Assembly: GCA_964499575.1 (NCBI GenBank)
Contig: CAZCLK010000001.1
Span: forward strand, 113,033 to 177,032
Reading direction: 5' to 3'
Origin: JAAYCT01 sp964499575
GTDB taxonomy: Bacteria > Bacillota > Clostridia > Saccharofermentanales > Saccharofermentanaceae
DNA: 64,000 nucleotides
In this document: piece after piece, positions 15,672 through 25,338 of the stretch
Numbering within the stretch: position 1 is the first letter of the stretch
Layout: each line of letters opens with the position of its first letter
The notes under the pieces: model-generated
The model's input: only the letters and a program-made list of their open reading frames with translations
The model's database searches: none
What the model was told of the DNA's origin: nothing
Program-made: the position numbers and the translations under genes

Positions 15672-18449
15672 TTACGCCTTGCTCTTTCTTTTCCCGCTCA
15701 GGACTTTAAACACTTCTCCCGCCAGGAATGGAATGATCGCCAGAATCACGACGGGAATCCACGCAATCGCAGGAAGCGGATGGTTGTCAAATACGCCGTT
15801 GACTCCGGGAATATAAATGACCAAAAGAAGCATCAACCCCGAGAAAAGCACGGCCGCGTTCATCATTTTGTTGCTGAAAAGTCCGAGTTTGAACACACTG
15901 ACGCGTTCGGATCTTGAGCTGTACGCACGGAAAAGTTCCGCAAGAATCAGTGTCGCGAAAGCCATCGTTCGGGCATTTTCAAGTCTCAGCGCATCGTTCG
16001 CGAAAAGCACATTGAGTCCGATAACAAACGACGTGAAAACAGCTGAAAATATCGCCAGGCTCTGGACAAGGATCATGATGCGCATCCGCTTGTTGATGAT
16101 CGATTCGGATTTATGCCGGGGAGGCTGACGCATGATGTCCGGCTCGCCCTTTTCGCGACCGAGAGCCAGAGCGGGAAAGCTGTCTGTGACCAGATTCAAC
16201 CAAAGCAATTGGATTGCCGTCAGCGGCGTGATGGCCGCAATGATCGGCACGCCGGTTGCATTGAATACGGAAGCGGGAATCAGCGAAATGATGAAAATAA
16301 CCAGGATTTCTCCGACGTTGCACGAAAGAAGGAAGCCGACGAATTTTCTGATGTTGCTGTAAATTATGCGACCTTCCTCGATGGCATGGACAATCGTAGC
16401 AAAGTTGTCATCGGTCAGAATCATGTCGGCGGAGTTCTTGGCGACCTCGGTCCCGGTGATGCCCATCGCGACTCCGATATCCGCCGTCTTAAGGGCCATC
16501 GCGTCATTGACGCCGTCTCCGGTCATGGATGCGATATGATCGTTTTTCTGAAGGGCTCCGACAATCCTCACCTTATGGTCCGGAGAGACACGGGCATACA
16601 CACTGGTCGTCTCGCAAAGTTTCTCGAGTTCCGCATCAGTAATCGCATCCAGCTCGGCTCCGGAAAAACTCTTTGCGTCATTGTCCATCATCCCGAGATC
16701 CCGGGCGATCGCCACGGCCGTGTCCTTGTAATCTCCGGTGATCATGACCGGACGGATTCCGGCTTCCCTGCATATGCGAATCGCGTCTTTCACTTCCGGG
16801 CGCGCGGGATCGATCATGCCGGTCAGACCGAGAAAAATCAGATCGCTTTCATGCGCAAAGTCCGCAGTGATATTCTCGTCCTCAGCCCCGTATGTTCTAT
16901 AAGCCAACGCAAGCACGCGAAGAGCCTCTGAGGCAAACCGGTGGTTGATTTCCAGAATTTCCTTCCGGATCGCTTCGGTGATCGGTACGGCCTTTCCGCC
17001 TTGATCAAAATGAGTACAACGGTCCAGAACAATATCCGGAGCACCCTTCGTAAAAGAAGTGATTTGCTCACGGACGACGTTGATGTGATAGGTCGTCATC
17101 ATTTTTCTGTCCGAATCAAACGGCAATTCGGTAATTCTCGGGTACAGACCGTTCGCAGTGTTGCGCTCATGACCCGCTTTTGCGGCCAATGCAACCAATG
17201 AGCCCTCGGTCGGGTCGCCGATACATGTATAACGACCTTCCTCCCCTTCCCGAATCACGGCGTCGTTACATAACGCACAAGCGAGCATCGGGAGTTTCAA
17301 ATCCTCTGCGGGGGAAACCGGTCGTCCGTCCTCAGCGGAAAATTCTCCTGCGGGGGCATAACCGGTTCCCGATACTGTATACAGGCGCGAGGCGGAATAA
17401 AACCGCGTCACCGTCATTTCGTTTTGAGTCAGTGTACCGGTTTTGTCGGAGCAGATCACGTCTACGCATCCCAGTGTTTCCACGGCAAGCAATTTACGCA
17501 CGATGGCGTTTCTGGATGCCATACGCGTCATTCCGATCGCCAGAACGATGGTAACGACTGCCGCCAAGCCTTCCGGGATCGCCGCGACGGCCAAACTGAC
17601 CGCGATCATTAAACTTTCGTTCCACGGTGTATTTTGTATGAAAACATCAACACAAAAAACGATGAGACAAACCGCGATGCAAATCGCGCCGAGGATTTTT
17701 CCGAGACTGTTGAGGCTCCTTTGAAGGGGCGTGACGGAATCGTCGATCGATTTGAGTTTCGTGGCGATTTTTCCGAGTTCCGTCCTCGTCCCGGTATCCG
17801 TAACGACCCCGACTGCGCGCCCGTATGTGATCGCCGTTCCCATAAAAAACATATTCTCCCGGTCGCCCAGGCCGGTATCCTCCGGCAGAACAGAAAAAGC
17901 GTTTTTCTCAACCGGAACCGATTCACCGGTCAGTGAAGCTTCCTCAACTTTGATGGAATTCTGTGACAGCACGCGCACATCCGCCGCGACCAGATCGCCC
18001 GCCTCTAATGCCACGATATCTCCCGGGACCAATTGATCGGAGGGAATCTCGACTTTCTGACCGTCACGGATTACTTTGCTCCGCGGAGAACTCATACGCT
18101 TGAGCGCCGCGATCGCCTGATCCGCTTTGCCTTCCTGATACACGCCGAGGATCGCATTAATAATCACGATGGCCATGATGACGATGACGTCGATCCATCC
18201 CTCAAAGCCGGGCTCCCGTAAGGCCATGATTGCGGAAAGAACTGCCGCGCCGATCAGAATCAGGACCATGGCGTCGGCAAATTGACTTAAAAACCGCTTC
18301 CACAGCGGCGTTCTTTTCTCTTCGCCCAGAGAGTTCAAGCCATATTGGATCAGACGTCGTTCCGCTTCGCTCTGCGGAAGACCCATCTCCTCATCGGTTT
18401 TAAGCTCCTCGAGTACTTGCTTCCTGTCTAAGGCGTATGCCTTGTTCAT
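15672..18449 (-). CDS. Ca2+-type P-type ATPase (P2A, SERCA/PMCA-like)
   Basis: A 925-aa cation pump. The actuator domain has LTGES (near 178), the phosphorylation site is CSDKTGTLT, the N-domain follows, and the hinge is MTGDGVND. There are ten TM helices. Transport-site motifs fit Ca2+: AVAAIPEGLAAVV in M4 and NLVTDSFPALALG in M6, as in SERCA. The N-terminal cation-ATPase domain (LGEEKRTPLWKRFLSQFADAMVLILIGAA) is complete. It probably exports Ca2+ from the cytoplasm. It is a monocistronic gene between secG and a tRNA operon; a -10 TATAAT lies near 18482-18487 and GGAGGATAA precedes the ATG. Confidence 0.93.
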   Translation of the reverse strand: MNKAYALDRKQVLEELKTDEEMGLPQSEAERRLIQYGLNSLGEEKRTPLWKRFLSQFADAMVLILIGAAVLSAIMALREPGFEGWIDVIVIMAIVIINAILGVYQEGKADQAIAALKRMSSPRSKVIRDGQKVEIPSDQLVPGDIVALEAGDLVAADVRVLSQNSIKVEEASLTGESVPVEKNAFSVLPEDTGLGDRENMFFMGTAITYGRAVGVVTDTGTRTELGKIATKLKSIDDSVTPLQRSLNSLGKILGAICIAVCLIVFCVDVFIQNTPWNESLMIAVSLAVAAIPEGLAAVVTIVLAIGMTRMASRNAIVRKLLAVETLGCVDVICSDKTGTLTQNEMTVTRFYSASRLYTVSGTGYAPAGEFSAEDGRPVSPAEDLKLPMLACALCNDAVIREGEEGRYTCIGDPTEGSLVALAAKAGHERNTANGLYPRITELPFDSDRKMMTTYHINVVREQITSFTKGAPDIVLDRCTHFDQGGKAVPITEAIRKEILEINHRFASEALRVLALAYRTYGAEDENITADFAHESDLIFLGLTGMIDPARPEVKDAIRICREAGIRPVMITGDYKDTAVAIARDLGMMDNDAKSFSGAELDAITDAELEKLCETTSVYARVSPDHKVRIVGALQKNDHIASMTGDGVNDAMALKTADIGVAMGITGTEVAKNSADMILTDDNFATIVHAIEEGRIIYSNIRKFVGFLLSCNVGEILVIFIISLIPASVFNATGVPIIAAITPLTAIQLLWLNLVTDSFPALALGREKGEPDIMRQPPRHKSESIINKRMRIMILVQSLAIFSAVFTSFVIGLNVLFANDALRLENARTMAFATLILAELFRAYSSRSERVSVFKLGLFSNKMMNAAVLFSGLMLLLVIYIPGVNGVFDNHPLPAIAWIPVVILAIIPFLAGEVFKVLSGKRKSKA

Positions 18450-18573
18450 CGGGTTATCCTCCGCGTCTGATGAGTAGAAGTATTATACCGTATTTTTGCC
18501 CGAAAAATGCAAACTGGCAAAAAAGAAAATCTCGCTGTCGTTTTGTCATCGGGTTTTTCAATGAAAACCCCGG

Positions 18574-18606
18574 GAAAAGAAAAAACCGGCCGATTGCATC
18601 GACCGG
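18574..18606 (-). terminator. Terminator of the Phe-Asp-Val tRNA operon
   Basis: Minus strand CCGGTCGAT-GCA-ATCGGCCGG, an almost perfect 9-bp stem, then TTTTTTCTTTT, directly after tRNA-Phe. Confidence 0.85.
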
Positions 18607-18609
18607 ATT

Positions 18610-18685
18610 TGGTGCCCAGAGTCGGAATCGAACCAACCACACGAGGATTTTCAGTCCACTGCTCTACCGACTGAGCTATCTGGGC
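18610..18685 (-). tRNA. tRNA-Phe(GAA)
   Basis: 76 nt, with acceptor GCCCAGA / TCTGGGC, anticodon loop CTGAAAA (GAA), GGTTCGATTCC T-arm, and encoded CCA. Last gene of a three-tRNA operon. Confidence 0.95.
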
Positions 18686-18715
18686 GTGTCCGGCTCCGTT
18701 GAACCGGGGGAATAG

Positions 18716-18792
18716 TGGCGACGCAGAAGGGGCTCGAACCCTCGACCTCCAGCGTGACAGGCTGGCATTCTAACCAACTGAACTACTGCGCC
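18716..18792 (-). tRNA. tRNA-Asp(GTC)
   Basis: 77 nt, with acceptor GGCGCAG / CTGCGTC (one G-U), anticodon arm CCAGC-CTGTCAC-GCTGG with anticodon GTC, and encoded CCA. Middle gene of the operon. Confidence 0.95.
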
Positions 18793-18796
18793 ATTT

Positions 18797-18872
18797 TGGT
18801 GGGAACAACAGGGCTCGAACCTGTGACCCTCTGCTTGTAAGGCAGATGCTCTCCCAGCTGAGCTATGCTCCC
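18797..18872 (-). tRNA. tRNA-Val(TAC)
   Basis: 76 nt, with acceptor GGGAGCA / TGTTCCC (GGGAGCA pairs with one G-U), anticodon arm TCTGC-CTTACAA-GCAGA with anticodon TAC, and encoded CCA. First gene of the operon and a second Val isoacceptor besides the GAC one at 5499. Confidence 0.95.
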
Positions 18873-18913
18873 GTTGCCTCAAACCGGATTGCTCCTTTCG
18901 GAGCGCAAGAGAA

Positions 18914-18942
18914 AGTATAAAGGATAGAAAACAGGATGTCAA
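18914..18942 (-). promoter_or_regulatory. Promoter of the tRNA operon
   Basis: Minus strand consensus TTGACA, 17-nt spacer, TATACT, about 40 nt before tRNA-Val. This is the best sigma-A-type promoter in the window. Confidence 0.85.
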
Positions 18943-18962
18943 TAATCGAATCAAACGGGGAT

Positions 18963-18989
18963 CAAAACCAAAGAGGGACAATCCCTCTT
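18963..18989 (-). terminator. Terminator after metG-tatD
   Basis: Minus strand AAGAGGGA-TTG-TCCCTCTT, a perfect 8-bp stem, then TGGTTTTGA. It isolates the tRNA promoter from metG-tatD. Confidence 0.7.
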
Positions 18990-19071
18990 ACGGCTGCCGG
19001 CTTTTTTTTGCGAATCCGGAAGCCATGCATCTAATCGACCGGCGACTCGTTTTGCCCCTTCGCCCGGATCT

Positions 19072-19869
19072 TTAGATTCGAAAAAGCCGGCAAGCGTTCT
19101 CCGTTGTGATTTGCGCCATTTCTTCGGGACTTTTCCCGAGGTAGGCCGCTATCTTTTCGAGAATGTACGGGATGAACGCCGGTTCGTTTCTCTTGCCGCG
19201 AAAAGGCTCCGGCGTCAGATACGGGCAATCCGTCTCGATGAGGATACGGTCGAGAGGCACGGACGACAAAACTTCCCACGCTTTCTTATTGTTTCGAAAC
19301 GTAACCGGCCCGTCAAAGCCCAGTAAAAACCCCATTCGGACGAGAATCTGAGCGGTCTGCGCGCTTCCCGAGTAGCAATGAAAAACGCCGGGAGACTCCC
19401 GAAGAAGTCCGCGTTTCTTAAAATCATCGAGTATCGCGAGAGCATCCGCGCTCGCCTCCCGCTCGTGAATGATCACCGGGATATCTTCCCGGCACGCGAG
19501 TTCAAGTTGACGGATGAAGACGGCCTTCTGAACGTCCCGGGGTGAAAGATCATAATGATAATCGAGGCCGATCTCGCCCAATGCGACGATGCGGTTTTTC
19601 TTGCTGTCGGTGATCCATGACGCCAAAATCTCGTGACTTTGATCGCTGTATTCGGATGCGCTGTGCGGATGGACGCCGACCGAGCAAAACAGTGCGACGT
19701 CGCCGGTCTTTTCGCCGGCCATGCGGATCGCCTCTGCGCTGTCCGCCATCTCGGCGGAAGCGAGAAGAATGCGGGTTACGCCTTCACCCCGCGCACGGGC
19801 GATGACCTCGTCGATATCCCCGTTGAAACGCTCGTCGCAAAGGTGCGCGTGCGTATCGAAAAGCTCCAT
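19072..19869 (-). CDS. tatD: TatD-family metal-dependent hydrolase (DNase)
   Basis: 265 aa, with a TIM-barrel nuclease. Metal ligands are seen in FDTHAHLCDERF (His7, His9), ALGEIGLDYHYD, PVIIHEREA, HCYSGS and LIETDCPYLTPEPFRGKRNEP. TatD proteins are 3'-5' exonucleases or tRNA/DNA quality-control enzymes. The start codon overlaps the metG stop (TGATG), so the pair is translationally coupled. metG-tatD is a standard Firmicute order. Confidence 0.94.
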   Translation of the reverse strand: MELFDTHAHLCDERFNGDIDEVIARARGEGVTRILLASAEMADSAEAIRMAGEKTGDVALFCSVGVHPHSASEYSDQSHEILASWITDSKKNRIVALGEIGLDYHYDLSPRDVQKAVFIRQLELACREDIPVIIHEREASADALAILDDFKKRGLLRESPGVFHCYSGSAQTAQILVRMGFLLGFDGPVTFRNNKKAWEVLSSVPLDRILIETDCPYLTPEPFRGKRNEPAFIPYILEKIAAYLGKSPEEMAQITTENACRLFRI

Positions 19870-21854
19870 CAGGAAACCTCGGCGCCCGGTGCCGCCTCTC
19901 CCTGCACTCCGAGAACCCGGTAGCCGCCGGAAGTCTCTGCGGCCAGGATCATCCCGTGCGACTCGACCCCGCGAATTTTACGCGGCGCGAGGTTCGACAG
20001 GTAGATGACCGTTTTACCGGTAAGTTCTTCCGGTGAATAGTATTCGGCGATCCCCGAGAGAACGGTTTTCTCCCCGGTTCCGTCATCCAGGACGAATTTC
20101 AGCAGTTTATCGGATTTTTCGAGTTTTTCGCAGGATACGACGCGCGCGGCGCGAAGGTCCATTTTCGCGAAGTCGTCGTATGTAATCACGGGCTTAACGG
20201 GCCGGACGGCCGGTTCCGGATCCGCAGGAGCGCACGCCGCTCCGGATTCTGCAAGTTTCAATTCGGTCGAAGGAGCCGCTTGGGATATTCCGGCGAGCTC
20301 CGCGAGTTCCTTTTCGATATCGACTCTCGGGAAAAGCACGTCTCCCGGAGCCACCGTCGCTGTGGCGGACAAATGATCCGTAACTCCCGCGCTCTCCCAG
20401 GTCGTTTCCTCCGCGGACGCGCCGATTTGCCGGAAGACCTCCGGCATTGTATTGGGCATCACGGGCGAAAGAAGGACGCCGACGATCCGTATCGTTTCCA
20501 GGAGGCGGTAGAGGACCGACGCCAGTCGCGCATGGGATTTCTCGTCCTTATAGAGGATCCAGGGGGCATTTTCGTCGATAAACTTGTTCGCGCGCGAAAT
20601 CACCTTGAAAATCTCGGTGATTGCCGCGGCGATGTGAAAAGTTTCATAGTTTTCCTCAACAAAAGGTTTGAGTCCGGATGCCATCCGGATCAGTTCATCG
20701 TCCTCCGGCTTGCTTTCGCGCGCCTCCGGCAATGTGCCTCCGAAGTACTTGGTCACCATCGCGACGGTCCGGGACACAAGGTTCCCGAGGTCGTTTGCGA
20801 GGTCGCTGTTGATCCGGTTCAGCATCATCTCGTTCGTGAACGGACAATCCATCCCGAAAAGCATCTCGCGAAGGAGATGGTAGCGCAGGGCGTCAACACC
20901 GTACCGGTCCGCGAGAATGAACGGATCGACAACGTTTCCGGTCGACTTGCCCATCTTGGTGCCGCTGAAAGTGATCCATCCATGACCGTAGATCTTCTTC
21001 GGCAGAGGCAGTTCCAATGCCATCAACATCGCCGGCCAGATCATCGAATGGAAGCGGATGATCTCCTTGGCCATCACGTGGATGTCCGCCGGCCAATACT
21101 TGTCATAATCGGAATAAGCCTCATTCATGTAACCTAATGCGGTGATGTAGTTGGAGAGCGCGTCGATCCAGACATAAACGACATGCTTCTCGTCAAAAGT
21201 CACCGGAATGCCCCAGGTAAAACTTGTCCGTGAAACGCACAGATCCTCAAGACCGGGTTTGATAAAGTTATTGACCATCTCATTGACGCGACTCTGGGGC
21301 TCCAGAAAGCACTTTTCGGGGTCGGTCAGGAGTTTTTCGAGGCGATCCGAAAAATCGGACAGGCGGAAAAAATACGCTTCTTCTCTCGCCTCGGCCACTT
21401 CCCGACCGCAATCCGGGCACTTGCCGTCGACGAGTTGGCTCTCGGTCCAGAACGATTCGCATGGCGTGCAGTACTTCCCTTTATACTCGCCTTTATAGAT
21501 GAATCCCTTGTCGTAGAGCTTTTTAAAGATCTTTTGAACGGACTTTACATGATAATCGTCGGTGGTTCTGATGAAGCGGTCATAGGTGATGCCCAGACGC
21601 GCCCAGAGGCGTATAAAATTGTTTACGTAGACATCGACATATTCTTTCGGGGTAACACCCTTCTCAAGTGCCTTCTTCTCGATTTTCTGCCCGTGCTCGT
21701 CGGTCCCGGTCAAAAACATCACGTCAAAGCCTTGCATCCGCTTGTACCGGGCGACGACGTCGCAGGCGAGCGTCGTGTAACAATGCCCGATATGCGGGTC
21801 ACCGGACGGATAATAGATCGGCGTCGTCAGGTAATAAGGCTTTTTCGGATGCAT
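19869..21854 (-). CDS. metG: Methionyl-tRNA synthetase
   Basis: 661 aa from the ATG at 21854 (MHPKKPYYLTTPIYYPSG), chosen because GGGGGG lies 7 nt upstream; the frame extends 10 codons more without support. This class I synthetase has PSGDPHIGHCYTT (HIGH), a zinc knuckle CTPCESFWTESQ...CPDCG, GTKMGKSTGNV (a KMSKS variant with Gly) and an anticodon-binding helical domain. A C-terminal EMAP/Trbp-like tRNA-binding domain is present (DFAKMDLRAARVVSCEKLE to the end). It charges both initiator and elongator tRNA-Met. Confidence 0.96.
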   Translation of the reverse strand: MHPKKPYYLTTPIYYPSGDPHIGHCYTTLACDVVARYKRMQGFDVMFLTGTDEHGQKIEKKALEKGVTPKEYVDVYVNNFIRLWARLGITYDRFIRTTDDYHVKSVQKIFKKLYDKGFIYKGEYKGKYCTPCESFWTESQLVDGKCPDCGREVAEAREEAYFFRLSDFSDRLEKLLTDPEKCFLEPQSRVNEMVNNFIKPGLEDLCVSRTSFTWGIPVTFDEKHVVYVWIDALSNYITALGYMNEAYSDYDKYWPADIHVMAKEIIRFHSMIWPAMLMALELPLPKKIYGHGWITFSGTKMGKSTGNVVDPFILADRYGVDALRYHLLREMLFGMDCPFTNEMMLNRINSDLANDLGNLVSRTVAMVTKYFGGTLPEARESKPEDDELIRMASGLKPFVEENYETFHIAAAITEIFKVISRANKFIDENAPWILYKDEKSHARLASVLYRLLETIRIVGVLLSPVMPNTMPEVFRQIGASAEETTWESAGVTDHLSATATVAPGDVLFPRVDIEKELAELAGISQAAPSTELKLAESGAACAPADPEPAVRPVKPVITYDDFAKMDLRAARVVSCEKLEKSDKLLKFVLDDGTGEKTVLSGIAEYYSPEELTGKTVIYLSNLAPRKIRGVESHGMILAAETSGGYRVLGVQGEAAPGAEVS

Positions 21855-22001
21855 ATAAGACCCCCCAATATTTAAGGCTTGCATAATCGTTGATTATAAC
21901 CAAGATGGTGTGGTTTTACAATGAATTGTCCGCTTTCGTCAGGAAGTCATGTCGCGATCCCGGACATGATCGGGCGGGCGGATTTATCGCGCGGGCGTAT
22001 A

Positions 22002-24479
22002 CTATCGGGAAAGATATTTGGACTCGAATTTTCCGGGTTCGACCGGGCATCCGAAATGAAAACCCTGAAGGTAGTCGGCCTTCATTTCCGTGACCGCGCG
22101 GGCTTTATCCGCCGTTTCGATTCCTTCCACGCAAACTTCCTTGGAAATGCTGTGCGCCAGCATAACAATGGCGGAGATGAAGGAGCGATTGAAGCGGTCG
22201 TTCTGAATGTCCTCGACGAATGCCCGGTCGATTTTTACCTCGTCGATGGGAAGGTCGCGCAGGTAATTTAATGACGAGTAGCCCGTTCCGAAATCGTCAA
22301 TGGCGATTCGTATCCCCGCGTTTCGAAGCCGGATCAAATTCTGTCTGCATGTCGAAATACTCCGCATTAAGGATGTCTCCGTGATCTCCAACACGAGATT
22401 GTGCGGATCGAGAGCATATTTTTGTAAAAGCGCGACGACGGTGTCGGAATAATTCGTTCGGGCAAGATCCTCCGCCGTAATGTTCACATGCACAAAAAAG
22501 AAAGGAGACGCGGCGCTCTTGAGCCATTGCGCGCATTGGCGGATGACGCGCTCCAAGATCCAACTGCCGACCTGTTCCATTTGTCCGGTCGCTTCCAGCA
22601 CGGCGATTACTTTCTCAGGCCGCACGTCCTCTTTACCGGGCAAATTCCAGCGCAGCAGAGCCTCCGCTCCGACCACCGCGCCGTCGGTCGGACGAACCAA
22701 CGGCTGATAGAAAATGCGAAAACTGTCTTTACCGCTGCGTATAGCCTTTGAGAGCTGAAATTCGAAATCCAAACGTTCTTTGAGTTCGCGCTTATCCGTC
22801 GGGCAGTAAATTGCGTGCTTTTTCCGACTGTTCTGCTTGACCTTATGAAGCGTAATCTCGGCATTGACAAGCAGTTCCTCCGCACCGGTACCGCATGAAG
22901 GGAAAAGCGCCGAACTCATCGCAAAAGAAACATAGATCGAGTCACCGCCGATCATCAGCGGATGCTCCGTTTCCTCCTGGATTTGTTCCATGAAGCGCTC
23001 CGCCTGAATCCGCGTAGCGTGCGGCCAAAGCACGCAAAAAAGATCAATGCCGATGTGATACAGTGTGCCGCCGCTCGGAAGCCGGTCCTGCAACGTCTTC
23101 CCCAGATCGTGAAGAATATCGTCCCCCGTCTCGCGCCCGAAACGATCGTTATACGTATGGAAGCCGCGGATATCGATCAGAATCACCGCCGCCGAAAGGA
23201 CGTTCCTGTCTTCAATTACTTTCTCGATATCCTTGATCAGCCGCTCCCGCGTCGGAAGGCCGCTGACCTCATGAAGATACCCGGTCTTTTCGACCAGCTC
23301 GCGGACCTCATTCATACTCGACAGATCGAAAATCGTTCCGACCACCATCCTGGATTGACGACTGGAGTCATAGAACGCCTTGCCGCGGCTGGCCAGCCAA
23401 ACGTTCCTCCCGTTCGCCTTCTCGATACGAAACTCCACGGAGTACCGGTCCGTATCACCCGCGAGCATCTTTTCGAGCGGTTCGCGAAAACGCGGCTGGT
23501 CCTCCGGTATGATGAATTTGCTGACAAAATCGATCAGGTCGCCGTTTACCTCAAGGGGAGCATCCGGAAAGAGTTGGCGGAGATTGTCGGAAAAAGAGAT
23601 CGTTTCCCGGTTGATATCCGCGGTATAAACGATGGCGGAAGTTCCCTCAATGATACTTTTCTGGAGAAATTCGGACTTCTTGCGCTCGGTCACATCGATC
23701 AGCAGTCCGGTCAGAAAACGGGATGAGCCGCTGATATCAAAGTTCGATACTCCGCACGGATGCACCCATATCTCGCCCTTCAGGGGGGAAAGAAGTCGAA
23801 AATCCGCGATCGACAAATCCTGATTTCCCTGAAGATAATCCTCGACGGCATTCAGAAAAAGGGCTTGATCGTCCGGGTGAATGAGCCCCATGACTACTTT
23901 GGAGGCATTTTCGATATACTGCCCCGGTATCTCAAGAATCTTGCTCAGATAAGAATTGATAAATATCACATCGGTAACGGTGTCATAGTAAAAAACAAAT
24001 TCTGTAATTCCGTCGGAAAATAACTGGGATAATATCCTTTCGGACATTGAGCGGGTCTGATCCATGACCAGACCGAAAACCCGGTCCCCCATGAGCGTAT
24101 GGATTTTCTGCATGTATATCCGTACCCACAAAATTTCCTCAACGGATTTACAGAGCGCATGCTCCAAGGTGACGACACTGCGTTTTCCCGCAAGCAAAAG
24201 ATCAAAGGCTTTCTTGTACTCGGAAGCCATGCGTATGCGGTCTTCCTCGGGAACATATTGAGCAAAAGCCTCGATCAGCATCGGCTGCGAGGCTTCCCGC
24301 CCGATGACTTCCGACATCCCCGCCGAAAAACACAAACGCATATCGGACGGATCCGCCGTGAATGTACAAAGACCGGCTTCGTTCAATAGTTTATCGATTA
24401 CGATCTGATCCGAAACATCTCCGATGGCGGATGCATCGAAATCCATGACCGGATCGTCTCCGTTCCCTGCAGAAAACAC
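22002..24479 (-). CDS. Cytoplasmic PAS-GGDEF-EAL protein, probable c-di-GMP phosphodiesterase
   Basis: 825 aa with no TM segment. The N-terminal about 390 residues look like two or three PAS folds (FVFYYDTVTDVIFINSYLSKILEIPG; SAIVYTADINRETISFSDNLRQLF). The GGDEF domain (about 400-560) is degenerate: the active-site loop reads IGIDLF instead of GGDEF, so it cannot make c-di-GMP, though it may bind GTP. The EAL domain (about 580-825) keeps key residues: EALLRW, HVNITAED, LEITETSLM, IDDFGTGYSSLNYL, VKIDRAF, VEGIE and QGFHFG. A sensory c-di-GMP hydrolase is likely. It ends the transcript from rsmI's opposite side; no operon partner is obvious. Confidence 0.85.
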   Translation of the reverse strand: MFSAGNGDDPVMDFDASAIGDVSDQIVIDKLLNEAGLCTFTADPSDMRLCFSAGMSEVIGREASQPMLIEAFAQYVPEEDRIRMASEYKKAFDLLLAGKRSVVTLEHALCKSVEEILWVRIYMQKIHTLMGDRVFGLVMDQTRSMSERILSQLFSDGITEFVFYYDTVTDVIFINSYLSKILEIPGQYIENASKVVMGLIHPDDQALFLNAVEDYLQGNQDLSIADFRLLSPLKGEIWVHPCGVSNFDISGSSRFLTGLLIDVTERKKSEFLQKSIIEGTSAIVYTADINRETISFSDNLRQLFPDAPLEVNGDLIDFVSKFIIPEDQPRFREPLEKMLAGDTDRYSVEFRIEKANGRNVWLASRGKAFYDSSRQSRMVVGTIFDLSSMNEVRELVEKTGYLHEVSGLPTRERLIKDIEKVIEDRNVLSAAVILIDIRGFHTYNDRFGRETGDDILHDLGKTLQDRLPSGGTLYHIGIDLFCVLWPHATRIQAERFMEQIQEETEHPLMIGGDSIYVSFAMSSALFPSCGTGAEELLVNAEITLHKVKQNSRKKHAIYCPTDKRELKERLDFEFQLSKAIRSGKDSFRIFYQPLVRPTDGAVVGAEALLRWNLPGKEDVRPEKVIAVLEATGQMEQVGSWILERVIRQCAQWLKSAASPFFFVHVNITAEDLARTNYSDTVVALLQKYALDPHNLVLEITETSLMRSISTCRQNLIRLRNAGIRIAIDDFGTGYSSLNYLRDLPIDEVKIDRAFVEDIQNDRFNRSFISAIVMLAHSISKEVCVEGIETADKARAVTEMKADYLQGFHFGCPVEPGKFESKYLSR

Positions 24480-24491
24480 AACTCTCCTCCG

Positions 24492-25337
24492 TTACTTCGG
24501 TCGCTCTTTACGGTATTTTAACACCATTAGTGCTTTTGAGTATATTAGGTTTTTTGCAATCCCCGATTCGGCGGCCAGTAAAGCCGTGATTTCTTTGGTG
24601 GAATGCCCTTTTTCTGCAAGCGCGAGGATCTTGTCTTCAAGAACAGAATCCTCAGCCGCATCGGGGGGTTCGGCAGTTCCATCGACGACAAGTACGAATT
24701 CTCCCTTTGGCGCTTGAAGGGAATAGTATTCGATTGCTTCATCGACGGTCATGCTGATGACCTGTTCGTATTTTTTGGTCAGTTCGCGACAAAAAGCGAT
24801 TTTTCTTCCGGTCATCCCGATCGCGCGCATCTCTTCAAGCGTTTTTAGAAGACGGTGTGGCGCCTCATACAATATTGTTGTATGTGTTGACGCGCAGACC
24901 GACGAAAGCCGCTCTTTGCGCTCTTTTCCCTCCGCCGGGATGAACCCTTCGAAAAAGAAACGGCGGGCATTCAACCCCGACAGCACCAACGCCGAAATCA
25001 TCGCGGTCGGACCGGGTACCGTCGTGACCCGAATATTCTGTGCGGTGCACTGTTGAACCAATTGTTCTCCGGGGTCCGATATACAAGGCATCCCCGCATC
25101 CGAAACCAGAGCAACATCCCGACCGGCCAAAAGATTTTCCAGTATCATCTGTTCCCGCGACGCACGGTTATGCTCATGGTAACTGACGAGTTTGGTCCGG
25201 ATGCCGAGTTCTTTTAAAAGAAGACCGGTTTCGCGGGTATCCTCACAAGCGATAAAATCGACCGATTCCAGGACGTCCTTTGCCCGGGGCGACAGGTCAC
25301 GCGTGTTTCCGATCGGTGTTCCTACGATGTAAAGCAT
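24492..25337 (-). CDS. rsmI: 16S rRNA 2'-O-ribose C1402 methyltransferase
   Basis: 281 aa in the tetrapyrrole-methylase fold. Signature segments are YIVGTPIGNTRDLSPRA, DFIACEDTRETGLLL, LVSYHEHN, ALVSDAGMPCISDPGE and PGPTAMISALVLSGL. It methylates C1402 of 16S rRNA in the P site. It follows trmN6 with a 1-nt gap (TAAAATG), the common Firmicute arrangement. Confidence 0.95.
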   Translation of the reverse strand: MLYIVGTPIGNTRDLSPRAKDVLESVDFIACEDTRETGLLLKELGIRTKLVSYHEHNRASREQMILENLLAGRDVALVSDAGMPCISDPGEQLVQQCTAQNIRVTTVPGPTAMISALVLSGLNARRFFFEGFIPAEGKERKERLSSVCASTHTTILYEAPHRLLKTLEEMRAIGMTGRKIAFCRELTKKYEQVISMTVDEAIEYYSLQAPKGEFVLVVDGTAEPPDAAEDSVLEDKILALAEKGHSTKEITALLAAESGIAKNLIYSKALMVLKYRKERPK

Positions 25338-25338
25338 T

